Positions 8,061 to 14,306 of a stretch of DNA of 14,306 bases are shown one piece after another (position 1 is the stretch's first letter; the number at the start of each line of letters is the position of its first letter). The DNA is from CAYSYY01 sp964576115 [NCBI: uncultured Gemmatimonadota bacterium] (lineage in GTDB: Bacteria > Blakebacterota > Blakebacteria > Blakebacterales), in contig CAZNUA010000072.1 of the NCBI GenBank assembly GCA_964576115.1, positions 1-14,306 on the forward strand, written 5' to 3'. A program made the position numbers and the translations under genes. The notes under the pieces were generated by a model. The model was not told the origin of the DNA. It was given only the letters and a program-made list of their open reading frames with translations, and did not search any database.

Positions 8061-8078
8061 AGCGTGAACCTTGACGCT
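8061..8078. promoter_or_regulatory. Palindromic operator candidate between crtP and the ALDH gene
   Basis: AGCGTGAACCTTGACGCT is an interrupted palindrome: AGCGT.AA..TT.ACGCT pairs 14 of 18 positions. It contains the -35 hexamer TTGACG of the ALDH promoter, so a bound regulator would act directly on that promoter and could also affect leftward crtP transcription. A direct repeat TGAACC (8051-8056 and 8065-8070, 14 nt apart) overlaps it. The regulator is unknown and not encoded next to it. Confidence 0.35.
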
Positions 8079-8099
8079 ACAACAGCCCGCATCGATAAT
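8071..8099 (+). promoter_or_regulatory. Sigma-70-type promoter of the ALDH gene
   Basis: TTGACG (8071-8076) and GATAAT (8094-8099) are separated by exactly 17 nt, each one mismatch from consensus. Transcription would begin near 8106, which leaves a 31-nt leader before ATG 8137 and argues against the longer reading frames that start at 8071 or 8098. It is the best promoter in the window. Confidence 0.6.
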
Positions 8100-8136
8100 G
8101 CAACGATCCCGACCCGGAGCCGGAGGCCAAGGCCAG

Positions 8137-9519
8137 ATGGATTACGGTCCCTTGATCGCATGCCAGCGCGCCTTCTTCGATGAGGGGCGCACCCTCGGTC
8201 TCGACTTCCGGCGCCGGCAACTGGACCTGCTCGGGCAGGTCATCAGCGATCGCGAGCCCGACCTGCTCGAGGCTCTGCGAGCCGATCTCGGCAAACCGGC
8301 CCTCGAGGCGTACACCTCCGAGATCGGCTTCGTCCTCAGCGACATTGACCACGCCCGTCGCCGACTCCGGGCCTGGATGCGTGCCCGGGCGCACCGAACG
8401 CCGCCGATCGCCTGGCCCGGCCGGAGCCTGAGCCGGCCCCAACCCTACGGTGTCGCTCTCATCCTGGGACCGTGGAACTACCCCTTCCAGCTGCTTTTCT
8501 CCCCCCTGGTGGGGGCTCTGGCGGCTGGCAACTGCGTCTGTCTGAAACCTTCCGAATACGCTCCCCACACCTCGGCCCTGATCGCGGAGATGCTGACCGG
8601 TGCGTTCGAACCGGAGCACCTGCTCGTTATCGAGGGCGATGCCGACACCGCCCGGGCCCTGCTCGCCGAACGCTTCGATTATATCTTCTTCACGGGCAGT
8701 ACCGCCGTCGGCCGCGAGGTCATGGCCGCCGCTGCCCGTCGGACGATCCCGGTGACGCTCGAACTGGGGGGCAAGTCCCCCTGCCTGGTGTGCGCCGACG
8801 CCGATCCGGACCTCACTGCCCGACGCATCCTGTGGGGCAAGTGCCTGAACGCCGGCCAGACCTGCGCGGCTCCCGACTACGTGCTGGCCGACAGGCGGAT
8901 CCAACCGGAGCTGCTGGCATCCTTCACCGCAGCGTATGACCGTTTTTTCCCCGATTCACCGCGCTCGAGCCCCGACCTGGGCCGGATCGTGAACCACCGG
9001 CATTTCGACCGGCTGAGGGGGTACCTGGCGCAGGGCCGGGTGATCCTGGGGGGAGAGCACGACGCCGACGATCTCTTCCTGGCGCCCACGGTCATGACCG
9101 GAGTCGACCCCGAATCGCCGCTGATGCAGGAGGAGATCTTCGGCCCCATCCTGCCCGTGCTGACTTTCGATTCCCTCGATTCGGCCCTCGAGATGCTGCG
9201 TCGGCGTCCGCAGCCGCTGGCGCTCTATATCTTCACCTCTGACCGGGCGACCGCCGACCGGATTGTGACCCGAACATCCTCGGGGGGTGTCGCCATCAAC
9301 GACACTGTTTCGCAGATCATGGGCAAGAACCTGCCCCTGGGTGGGATCGGAGAGAGCGGTCTGGGTTCGTACCGCGGCCGGGCGAGTTTCGACACCTTCA
9401 CTCACTACCGCAGCATCCTGCGTCGGGGAACCGCTATCGACCCCGGTTTCCGCTATCCCCCCTCGCGGGTTTCCCTGACCACCCTGAAACGGGTGTACCG
9501 TTTTCTGCTGGGTCGCTGA
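8137..9519 (+). CDS. Family 3-like aldehyde dehydrogenase, likely carotenoid aldehyde (CrtNc/AldH role)
   Basis: NAD(P)-dependent aldehyde dehydrogenase of 460 residues with all catalytic features: GPWNYP (111-116) with Asn114, Lys137 in LKPSE, FTGSTAVG (185-192), general base Glu209 in LELGGKSP, nucleophile Cys243 in NAGQTC, EEIFGP (332-337), and the late GGIGESGLG (402-410) segment. Length and the C-terminal basic, hydrophobic tail (448-460) fit the ALDH3/fatty-aldehyde group. Next to a CrtP-type oxygenase, the natural reading is oxidation of the carotenoid aldehyde to the carboxylate, as by AldH in staphyloxanthin synthesis and CrtNc in Methylomonas. A general fatty-aldehyde role stays possible. 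ATG 8137 is chosen because GGAGG (8122-8126) and AAGG (8129-8132) precede it, family homology begins there, and the promoter at 8071-8099 lies inside any longer form. Confidence 0.88.
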   Translation: MDYGPLIACQRAFFDEGRTLGLDFRRRQLDLLGQVISDREPDLLEALRADLGKPALEAYTSEIGFVLSDIDHARRRLRAWMRARAHRTPPIAWPGRSLSRPQPYGVALILGPWNYPFQLLFSPLVGALAAGNCVCLKPSEYAPHTSALIAEMLTGAFEPEHLLVIEGDADTARALLAERFDYIFFTGSTAVGREVMAAAARRTIPVTLELGGKSPCLVCADADPDLTARRILWGKCLNAGQTCAAPDYVLADRRIQPELLASFTAAYDRFFPDSPRSSPDLGRIVNHRHFDRLRGYLAQGRVILGGEHDADDLFLAPTVMTGVDPESPLMQEEIFGPILPVLTFDSLDSALEMLRRRPQPLALYIFTSDRATADRIVTRTSSGGVAINDTVSQIMGKNLPLGGIGESGLGSYRGRASFDTFTHYRSILRRGTAIDPGFRYPPSRVSLTTLKRVYRFLLGR

Positions 9520-9535
9520 AGCTGCGTCTCCCGAT

Positions 9536-9562
9536 CCGGCCGCCCGGCCGGTTCCGCCGGGC
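9536..9562. terminator. GC-rich hairpins between convergent genes
   Basis: Two competing stems lie between the converging ALDH and M3 genes: CCGGCC (9536-9541) with GGCCGG (9546-9551), and GCCCGGC (9542-9548) with GCCGGGC (9556-9562). There is no T tract on either strand, so this is at best a weak or factor-aided bidirectional terminator. Confidence 0.3.
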
Positions 9563-9570
9563 CGCCCAGT

Positions 9571-11682
9571 TCAGTTCCCCCCCGTCAGACCCCGCTTGGC
9601 CAGCAGGGCGTCGATCTCGGGATTGCGCCCGCGGAAGGCCCGGTACATCTCCATCCCCGGCCTGGTGCCGCCGCGGCTCAGGACCTCGGAGCGCAGGCGG
9701 GCCGCCACCTCGCGGTTGAAGAGGTCGGTCTCCTTGAAAGCCTGGAAAGCATCGGCGTCGAGCACCTCGGCCCAGATATAGGCGTAGTACCCGGCCGAGT
9801 ACCCGCCCGAGAAGATGTGCTGGAAGTACCCTGAACGGTAGCGGGGCGGGATCTGCCCGATCAGACCGATCCGGCCCATCTCGGCCCGCTCGAAGGCCCG
9901 GGCGTCTTTCTCTTCCGCATCGCTCAGGGTATGCCAGGCCAGATCGAGGTAGGAGGCCGCCAGGTACTCGACGGTGGCAAATCCCTGACCGAACTGCCCG
10001 GCCGCCAGGATCTTCTCGAGCAGTTCATCGGGAATCAGCTCGCCGGTCTCATAGTGCCGGGCGTAGGAGCGGATCACCTCCGGCTCACTCATCCAGTTCT
10101 CCATGATCTGGGAGGGGAACTCCACAAAATCGCGGGGTACGGCGGTGCCGCTCAGGCTCTCATAGGTCACATCGGAGAAGAGCCCGTGCAGGGCGTGCCC
10201 GAATTCGTGCGCCAGGGTCAGGGCATCGTCGAAGGAGATGAGCGAGGGAGTGTCGCCGCTGGGCGGTGGAAAGTTGAAATTGGTCGTCACGACCGCTTTG
10301 ACCTCGCCGTCGACCTTCGACTGAGCCCGCAGATCGTTCATCCAGGCCCCGCCCCGCTTGCTCTCCCGGGCGTAGAAATCCATGTAGAGCACGCCCAGGT
10401 GCGTGCCGTCGGCTTCGGCGACCTCGAAGGCCTGCTGGTCGGGGTGCCAGCGCGGCAGGTCGGGGAGTTCGGTGAACTCGAGGCCCCAGAGCCGGGTCGC
10501 CAGTTCGAAGACCCCATCGCGCACGGCCTCGACCTGGAAGTAGGGACGGATCTCCTCCTCGTTCAGGGCATAGCGTTCCCGACGCACCTTCTCGGCATAG
10601 TAGCGCCAGTCCCAGCCTTCGAGCTCACCCGCGATCCCGTCGGCACGCATGATCTGCTGCAAAGCCCGACGTTCATCTTCGGCGACACGCAGGGCCGGCC
10701 GCCAGATCTGGTCGAGGAAGCCGTACACGTTGGCCGGGGTCCGGGCCATGTTGTCGGAGAGAATGAAGTGGGCGTGGGTTTCGTACCCCATCAGGGCCGC
10801 CCGCTCGGCCCGCAGGGCGGCGATGCGGGCCAGTATCCGCTTGTTGTCGTTCTCGTTGTCATTGTCACCGCGCATGACGTAGCCCTCGAACACGCGGCGC
10901 CGGAATTCGCGGTTGGGAGAATACTGCAGGAAAGGATTGCAGCTGGGGCGCTGGAGAGTGAACGACCAGCCTTCGTCGTGCCCCCGGCGGCGGGCCTCAT
11001 CGGCCGCAGCGGCCACCAGGCTCGCGGGCAGATCGCCCAGGTCGGCCCGGTCGGTAACATGGAGCTCGAAGGCATTGGTATCAGCGAGCAGATTCTTACC
11101 GAAAGCCTGGGAGAGTTCGGCGATCTCGGCGTTGATCTCCCGCAGCCGGGCTCGCGCCTGCTCTCCAAGGCTCACCCCGCTGCGCACGAAGCCCTTGTGC
11201 GTTTCCTCGAGCAGGCGATGCTGCTCCGGCGTCAGGTCGAGGGCATCGCGCCGCTCGTACACCGCCCGCACCCGCTCATACAGCTCCTGATTCAGATTGA
11301 TGTCGTCGGCGTGCGCGGCACGTTCGGGAGCCAGGGTCGTGGCCGTTTCCTCGATCGACTCGTTGGAATGAGCCGACTGCACCGCACCGAAAACGCTCGC
11401 CACCCTGGTGTAGAGCCGGCCGCTACGATCCAGGGCCACGATGGTGTTCTCGAAGGTCGGATCCGCGGGATCGGCGATGATGGCTTCGATCTCGGCCGTG
11501 TGACGGGCCATCGCTTCGCGGAAAGCCGGCAGGTAGTGTTCGTTCTCGATCCGGTCGAAGGGCGGCACGCCGAAGGCGGTGTTCCATTCCTCCTCCAGGA
11601 GAGGGTTGCCCCCCCCTGAGGAACAGGCGACGGCGGCAGCCAGCAGAACAGCGACGGAGATGACACGGAGAGCTGATTTCAT
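9571..11682 (-). CDS. M3 family metallopeptidase, Dcp-like (peptidyl-dipeptidase), lipoprotein
   Basis: Zinc peptidase of 703 residues. The zinc site is HEFGH (492-496): His492 and His496 bind zinc, Glu493 is catalytic, and Glu521 in PRDFVEFPSQIMENW (516-530) is the third ligand, 25 residues on as in E. coli Dcp. That block and IFSGGYSAGYYAYIWAEVLDADAFQAF (623-649) are closer to Dcp than to oligopeptidase A or thimet types. Dcp removes C-terminal dipeptides. The N-terminus, with a positive charge, a hydrophobic run and AVAC at 17-20, looks like a lipoprotein signal with Cys20 as the acylated residue, so the enzyme probably faces the periplasm on a membrane anchor. AAGGAGT (11691-11697), eight bases before ATG 11682, fixes the start. 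The open frame extends to 11976 but that part is not protein-like. Residues 273-280 are an odd Asp/Asn/Glu run. Confidence 0.92.
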   Translation of the reverse strand: MKSALRVISVAVLLAAAVACSSGGGNPLLEEEWNTAFGVPPFDRIENEHYLPAFREAMARHTAEIEAIIADPADPTFENTIVALDRSGRLYTRVASVFGAVQSAHSNESIEETATTLAPERAAHADDINLNQELYERVRAVYERRDALDLTPEQHRLLEETHKGFVRSGVSLGEQARARLREINAEIAELSQAFGKNLLADTNAFELHVTDRADLGDLPASLVAAAADEARRRGHDEGWSFTLQRPSCNPFLQYSPNREFRRRVFEGYVMRGDNDNENDNKRILARIAALRAERAALMGYETHAHFILSDNMARTPANVYGFLDQIWRPALRVAEDERRALQQIMRADGIAGELEGWDWRYYAEKVRRERYALNEEEIRPYFQVEAVRDGVFELATRLWGLEFTELPDLPRWHPDQQAFEVAEADGTHLGVLYMDFYARESKRGGAWMNDLRAQSKVDGEVKAVVTTNFNFPPPSGDTPSLISFDDALTLAHEFGHALHGLFSDVTYESLSGTAVPRDFVEFPSQIMENWMSEPEVIRSYARHYETGELIPDELLEKILAAGQFGQGFATVEYLAASYLDLAWHTLSDAEEKDARAFERAEMGRIGLIGQIPPRYRSGYFQHIFSGGYSAGYYAYIWAEVLDADAFQAFKETDLFNREVAARLRSEVLSRGGTRPGMEMYRAFRGRNPEIDALLAKRGLTGGN

Positions 11683-11872
11683 GGACGGGAACTCCTTGCA
11701 TGATGCAGCGGGAACGGGACCGCGCGGGCGGCCGGGATTCGCCTCTGCGTGAGTGTAATACACCCGGCCGGACTGAGCCAGAGGACTGTCACCGAGCGAT
11801 GCGGAATGTGTGACGGGAATCGACCTGCGGCGGACGCCGATCCGGCCGGCAGGACTGATAATCAGCTCCCGC
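11683..11872 (-). promoter_or_regulatory. Upstream region of the M3 gene with a GTGTA-A-TACAC palindrome
   Basis: A 190-nt spacer without a gene. GTGTAATACAC (11753-11763) is a perfect inverted repeat about 70 nt ahead of the M3 start and provides the only -10-like sequence (TATTAC or TACACT read leftward). No good -35 is seen. CTGATAATCAG (11855-11865) is a second perfect palindrome, just after the stop of the membrane-protein gene, without a T tract. Confidence 0.3.
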
Positions 11873-12334
11873 TCAGAGCAGGACCCGGCGCTCGCTCCAG
11901 GCGAGGATCGAGGCCGGGAGGATATGCGAGAGATAGATAAAGACGATGAAAATGACATTGCCGAGAGTAAAATCACCCTCGGGATCCCGCAGGTCGGATA
12001 AGAAGTCGAAGCTGAGGTTCAGGATCAGGATGTAGAGCAGGGCCATGACCGTGAAAGTGGCATAGGAGAGCCGCAGGGAGCGGTGGATCAGCTGCACTTC
12101 CCGCTCATCGAGCTGGTCGAGTTTCAGGTGAACGAACCGCCACAGGCCGGTCCGGCCGTACACCTGCATGAAGGTCAGAATGAAGAGTATGAGGCTGACG
12201 GCAATACCGGCGATCGGCCAGCCGGAGCCCCACCCGTATTCACTCGCCATGATGGAAAAGGCGAGCAGGGCAAGGCTGACGTAGTTGAGAACGACACCGG
12301 TTCTGCGCCCGGTACGGGAGAGTGGCTGGGTCAT
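11873..12334 (-). CDS. Four-helix membrane protein paired with an XRE regulator
   Basis: Small inner-membrane protein of 153 residues with helices near 14-31, 40-57, 88-107 and 124-146. The loop between helices 2 and 3 carries QLDEREVQLIHRSLR (74-88), a D-E-R motif placed as in DUF2178-like membrane proteins that are often encoded beside small XRE regulators. I cannot name a function. Such partners are sometimes thought to modulate the regulator from the membrane; here that is inference from gene order. ATG 12334 follows the regulator's stop by 2 nt, with GGGA eight bases upstream, so translation is probably coupled. A GTG at 12340 overlapping that stop is less likely because the ribosome site would be too close. 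Confidence 0.75.
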   Translation of the reverse strand: MTQPLSRTGRRTGVVLNYVSLALLAFSIMASEYGWGSGWPIAGIAVSLILFILTFMQVYGRTGLWRFVHLKLDQLDEREVQLIHRSLRLSYATFTVMALLYILILNLSFDFLSDLRDPEGDFTLGNVIFIVFIYLSHILPASILAWSERRVLL

Positions 12335-12336
12335 GA

Positions 12337-12597
12337 TCACGTTCCCTGGCCGCGTCGCAGATCGAGAACCTCTCTGCTCAGCGGCGGCATTGGTTCGGAG
12401 GAAAAGACCATTTCGACGGGCAGACCGAAGTATGAGCAGATACGCAGGGCCAGATCGAGACTCGGGCTGTACTCCTCGCGTTCGAGGTAGCCCACGGTCT
12501 GATAATTGACCCCGATCGCCGCTGCCAGTTCCTTGCGGGAGATGCCCATCTCCTGTCTGAGTACCCCGATACGGTTGTAGAGTTGTCGAGATTCCAT
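12337..12597 (-). CDS. Small XRE-family transcriptional regulator
   Basis: An 86-residue DNA-binding protein that is essentially one helix-turn-helix domain. The pattern IGVLRQEMGISRKELAAAIG (10-29), then VNYQTVGYLEREEYSPSLDLALRICSYFGLPVEMVF, matches the YgzD-like group of compact XRE regulators. The likely role is repressing its own two-gene operon. ATG 12597 is chosen because the domain begins right after it. The longer open frame, to 12699, runs through the AT-rich promoter region and would add an unlikely Ile/Tyr/Cys-rich tail. There is no ribosome site before the ATG, and the promoter predicts a transcript starting at or near the A of the ATG (leaderless). Confidence 0.85.
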   Translation of the reverse strand: MESRQLYNRIGVLRQEMGISRKELAAAIGVNYQTVGYLEREEYSPSLDLALRICSYFGLPVEMVFSSEPMPPLSREVLDLRRGQGT

Positions 12598-12603
12598 AGT
12601 CTT

Positions 12604-12631
12604 AATATAACATATTATTGTATATTTACAA
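12604..12631 (-). promoter_or_regulatory. Promoter of the XRE operon, probably leaderless
   Basis: Read leftward: TTGTAA (12631-12626), 16 nt, TATATT (12609-12604). The -10 is one base off consensus and the -35 two. Start would fall six or seven bases on, at 12597, the first base of the ATG. The surrounding 60 bases are almost pure A/T, so other -10-like sites exist and the exact choice is not certain. Confidence 0.4.
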
Positions 12632-12633
12632 TA
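12616..12633. promoter_or_regulatory. Operator-like palindrome TTGTA-N4-TACAA
   Basis: TATTGTATATTTACAATA is a perfect 7+7 inverted repeat around four bases. It covers the -35 of the XRE promoter and lies 19 bases before the XRE start. Its size and TTGTA/TACAA half-sites are what a small dimeric XRE repressor would bind, so autorepression is the simple reading. Confidence 0.5.
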
Positions 12634-12729
12634 TAATATATAAATAATTATACGAATCTCCGCAAGCTGGCAGACCGTTACGGGATCGACCGGGATCACC
12701 CGCGGAGGGCAGCCTCAACAGCGGCAGAT

Positions 12730-14306
12730 TCAATAGATGAAGCGGGTATCCTCTCCGGCCAGATAAGCCTGCAGATTCTCCTCGTGCCGCTGGATGAGAA
12801 GGTTCAGCGCCTGCGGCAAGCGGATCGTGATGATCATCCCCAGGGCGGGATTGGGAAATTCTCCGTTCGCATAGGCCAGTTCATATTCAAGCAATCGCAG
12901 CAGTGAACGCTGGGCTTCGACCGCGGCCGGAAAATCGCCGCGGGCTGCCTGCAGGCGGGCCAGCAGATGGTAGAGAAAGGCATGCATATCTCCGGGACCG
13001 GGGAGACGGAAGATCCCCTGCAGCTCCTCGATTGCCTGCCGGTACTCACGGTTCGCTTCGAGTTCGAGAATCCGGGAGATAACCTCATCGCGATCACTGG
13101 CAGGATATTCCACCTCGCCGGGGGCGATTCCCTGAATGCGATCGAGTGAGGCAACCAGAAAGGTGCGGGGATCGATGCGCCGCTGTTGCGTATAGAGCTC
13201 GATGAAAGCCTGGCAGAGAGGGGCGGAAGAGGCCGGGATGCCGGGTGTGGTAAATACCGGCGACGAACAGGGAACGGAATCCCCGATGATCTGGCCGGCG
13301 ATAATACTCTCACCGATCGCAACCGCTGGTACAATGCCGATCAGACGAAAGGTTGTCCCCCGATATCCCTCCCTCCCCTCAATGACGATTTCGTGCCAGA
13401 ATCCGCCCTTGCCGACGGCGCCGCGCAGCGCCGTGACCCGTCCCTGTACCGGCGACCGGATATGCTCCCCGGCGCGGTAGCCCAGCACAACACCGGGACA
13501 AAGACGGAAATACGGCTCCCATCCTTCCGCAGCCGGATTGATATTCTGCCCCGAAGCGGCCAGCATCAAGGCCATGACTTCCTGGCGCTCCCGGGTGGTC
13601 TCACAGGCGGCCAGATTCACCGCAATCATATAGAGAGCATTCCGGAGCGGTTCTTCTTCGGGATACGGCACACCGAGCAGGACATCCAGTTCGTCGACCA
13701 GAGCCTGATCCATCCGGTAGAGTCGATCCACCCCCCTGACGATCCGCCCCTCTTCGAAGGCGTTCCGGATTGCCGTGCTGAAACGCGAATGTGTGACGTG
13801 ATCGACAAGCTCGATCTCGAGCTGATAGGCATCGAGTTCCTCGTAGAGAAAACAGGTCAGATCCACCTTGCCGGGAGGTGCCATGGTCAGATTGAACTGG
13901 GCATGGCGCAAGGTCTGAGCGAAATAGGCTCCGGCGAAAAACGGTGTCAGGGGACGCCGGGCGAGGAGGAGAACATCGATGTCATCCCGGTACTGGAACG
14001 GATACGTCATTTCATGCTCGGGGGGAAAAGCGATCCAGAAATGATCACCTCTCCGCCCGAATTCGCGGAGCTGTATTTCACCACCCCAGGCCTGAGCCTG
14101 CCGACAACGCTCGCGCGCGAAATGCAGGAGGGCGGTGCCGTCCTGATGACCTTCGACAACCCGATGGACACAGGCGAAGAGATACTCAAGGTATTTTTCG
14201 TCAGAGAGCCGGCTGAACCGCTTTCCGTCCGGCTGCCTTCCCGCTCCGGGCTCGACCAGGGGTATCGATGCTGAGCACCCCGGGCAGACCAGCAAACCCG
14301 AGCTGA
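12730..14306 (-). CDS. Uncharacterised protein with a degenerate M23 (LytM-like) domain, 5' end off window
   Basis: At least 521 residues, counted from a TTG at 14295; the frame stays open to the window edge, so the true start probably lies beyond it. The first visible residues (SSGLLVCPGCSAS) look like the end of an exported or lipoprotein signal, which would fit a periplasmic protein. A CxxC zinc knuckle is the alternative. Residues about 30-265 match nothing I recognise. Residues 277-380 have the M23 outline: SPVQGRVTAL (281-290), a beta core, AGQIIGDS (333-340), then AFIELYTQQRRIDPRTFL (363-380) aligning with the HxHFEI...VDP..YL end of active enzymes. The HxH is replaced (Gln362, Phe364) and the first His/Asp ligands are absent, so it should be inactive as a peptidase. 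Residues 400-475 are helical and TPR-like. The function may be that of a LytM-type scaffold; this is inference. Confidence 0.65.
   Translation of the reverse strand, partial: SSGLLVCPGCSASIPLVEPGAGRQPDGKRFSRLSDEKYLEYLFACVHRVVEGHQDGTALLHFARERCRQAQAWGGEIQLREFGRRGDHFWIAFPPEHEMTYPFQYRDDIDVLLLARRPLTPFFAGAYFAQTLRHAQFNLTMAPPGKVDLTCFLYEELDAYQLEIELVDHVTHSRFSTAIRNAFEEGRIVRGVDRLYRMDQALVDELDVLLGVPYPEEEPLRNALYMIAVNLAACETTRERQEVMALMLAASGQNINPAAEGWEPYFRLCPGVVLGYRAGEHIRSPVQGRVTALRGAVGKGGFWHEIVIEGREGYRGTTFRLIGIVPAVAIGESIIAGQIIGDSVPCSSPVFTTPGIPASSAPLCQAFIELYTQQRRIDPRTFLVASLDRIQGIAPGEVEYPASDRDEVISRILELEANREYRQAIEELQGIFRLPGPGDMHAFLYHLLARLQAARGDFPAAVEAQRSLLRLLEYELAYANGEFPNPALGMIITIRLPQALNLLIQRHEENLQAYLAGEDTRFIY

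Larger units (their letters stand above)
12598..12729. other. Spacer with AT-rich island and short tandem repeat
   Basis: Bases 12600-12657 are about 90% A/T, in sharp contrast with the rest of the window, and hold the XRE promoter and operator. Beside it, CGGGATCGAC and CGGGATCACC (12681-12700) form a 10-bp tandem repeat with two differences. No terminator is visible for the gene ending at 12730, so read-through into the XRE operon is possible. Confidence 0.5.

Noticed and set aside
8071-8136. A longer ALDH with a TTG start at 8071 or an ATG at 8098
   Set aside because: This stretch holds the promoter hexamers, lacks a ribosome site for those starts, and is not part of the family homology.
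7293-8183. A 296-residue plus-strand open frame spanning the start of crtP and the divergent spacer
   Set aside because: It runs antisense through crtP and across the promoter region, and its sequence is not family-like.
9931-11619. A 562-residue plus-strand open frame
   Set aside because: It is antisense to the M3 peptidase, whose zinc motif and family blocks are unambiguous; the antisense product matches nothing.
12681-12700. A tandem 10-bp repeat that could start a CRISPR or repeat array
   Set aside because: Only two imperfect units and no spacers.
13186-14274. A 362-residue plus-strand open frame
   Set aside because: It is antisense to the M23-like protein gene, with no ribosome site or domain. 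I am less certain here because the sense protein is itself poorly known.

Overview
This is a bacterial chromosomal segment of high GC content (roughly 60% or a little more by eye). It carries nine convincing protein genes on both strands. I see no rRNA, tRNA, CRISPR array, insertion sequence or phage gene. The DUF5916/CBM9-type outer-membrane protein and two exported proteins point to a Gram-negative, double-membraned organism. The mix (DUF5916 barrel, CrtP-type carotenoid oxygenase, SLC12-like transporter, lipoprotein M3 peptidase) is the kind found in poorly cultured phyla such as Gemmatimonadota, Latescibacterota, Zixibacteria or Eisenbacteria. That placement is an impression, not something the sequence proves.

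Layout, left to right. Positions 1-397 have no credible gene but are dense in inverted repeats and end in a terminator-like hairpin. A minus-strand gene (398-1192) encodes a membrane protein that looks like two fused GlpM/DUF3147-type units. Divergent from it is a plus-strand pair: an SLC12-type cation-chloride cotransporter (1292-3613) followed 14 nt later by a small PNPOx-like flavin split-barrel protein (3628-4098). After a 205-nt gap holding a promoter candidate and competing stems comes a signal-peptide-bearing CBM9/DUF5916 outer-membrane barrel protein (4304-6553).

That gene overlaps tail-to-tail by 11 bp with a minus-strand CrtP/CrtNb-type carotenoid oxygenase (6543-8027). The oxygenase is divergent from a family-3 aldehyde dehydrogenase (8137-9519). 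Together they fit the two oxidation steps that turn a carotenoid end methyl group into an aldehyde and then a carboxylate, as in staphyloxanthin-type C30 pathways. Synthase and desaturase genes are not in the window. The 109-bp divergent spacer holds a good promoter whose -35 hexamer lies inside an 18-bp palindrome.

The right part is all on the minus strand. It holds a Dcp-like M3 metallopeptidase with a lipoprotein signal (9571-11682), a four-helix membrane protein (11873-12334) joined 2 nt downstream of a small XRE repressor-like gene (12337-12597), and a 521-residue protein that runs off the right edge (12730-14306). This last protein contains what looks like an M23 (LytM) peptidase fold without its metal ligands. 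The XRE gene sits beside a 60-bp AT-rich island with a perfect TTGTA-N4-TACAA operator-like site and a promoter predicted to start transcription at the ATG.

The genes do not form one pathway. The functional sets I can defend are the carotenoid oxygenase/dehydrogenase pair, the transporter/flavoprotein pair and the regulator/membrane-protein pair. Several genes are envelope-related (two exported or lipidated proteins, one outer-membrane barrel, three inner-membrane proteins).
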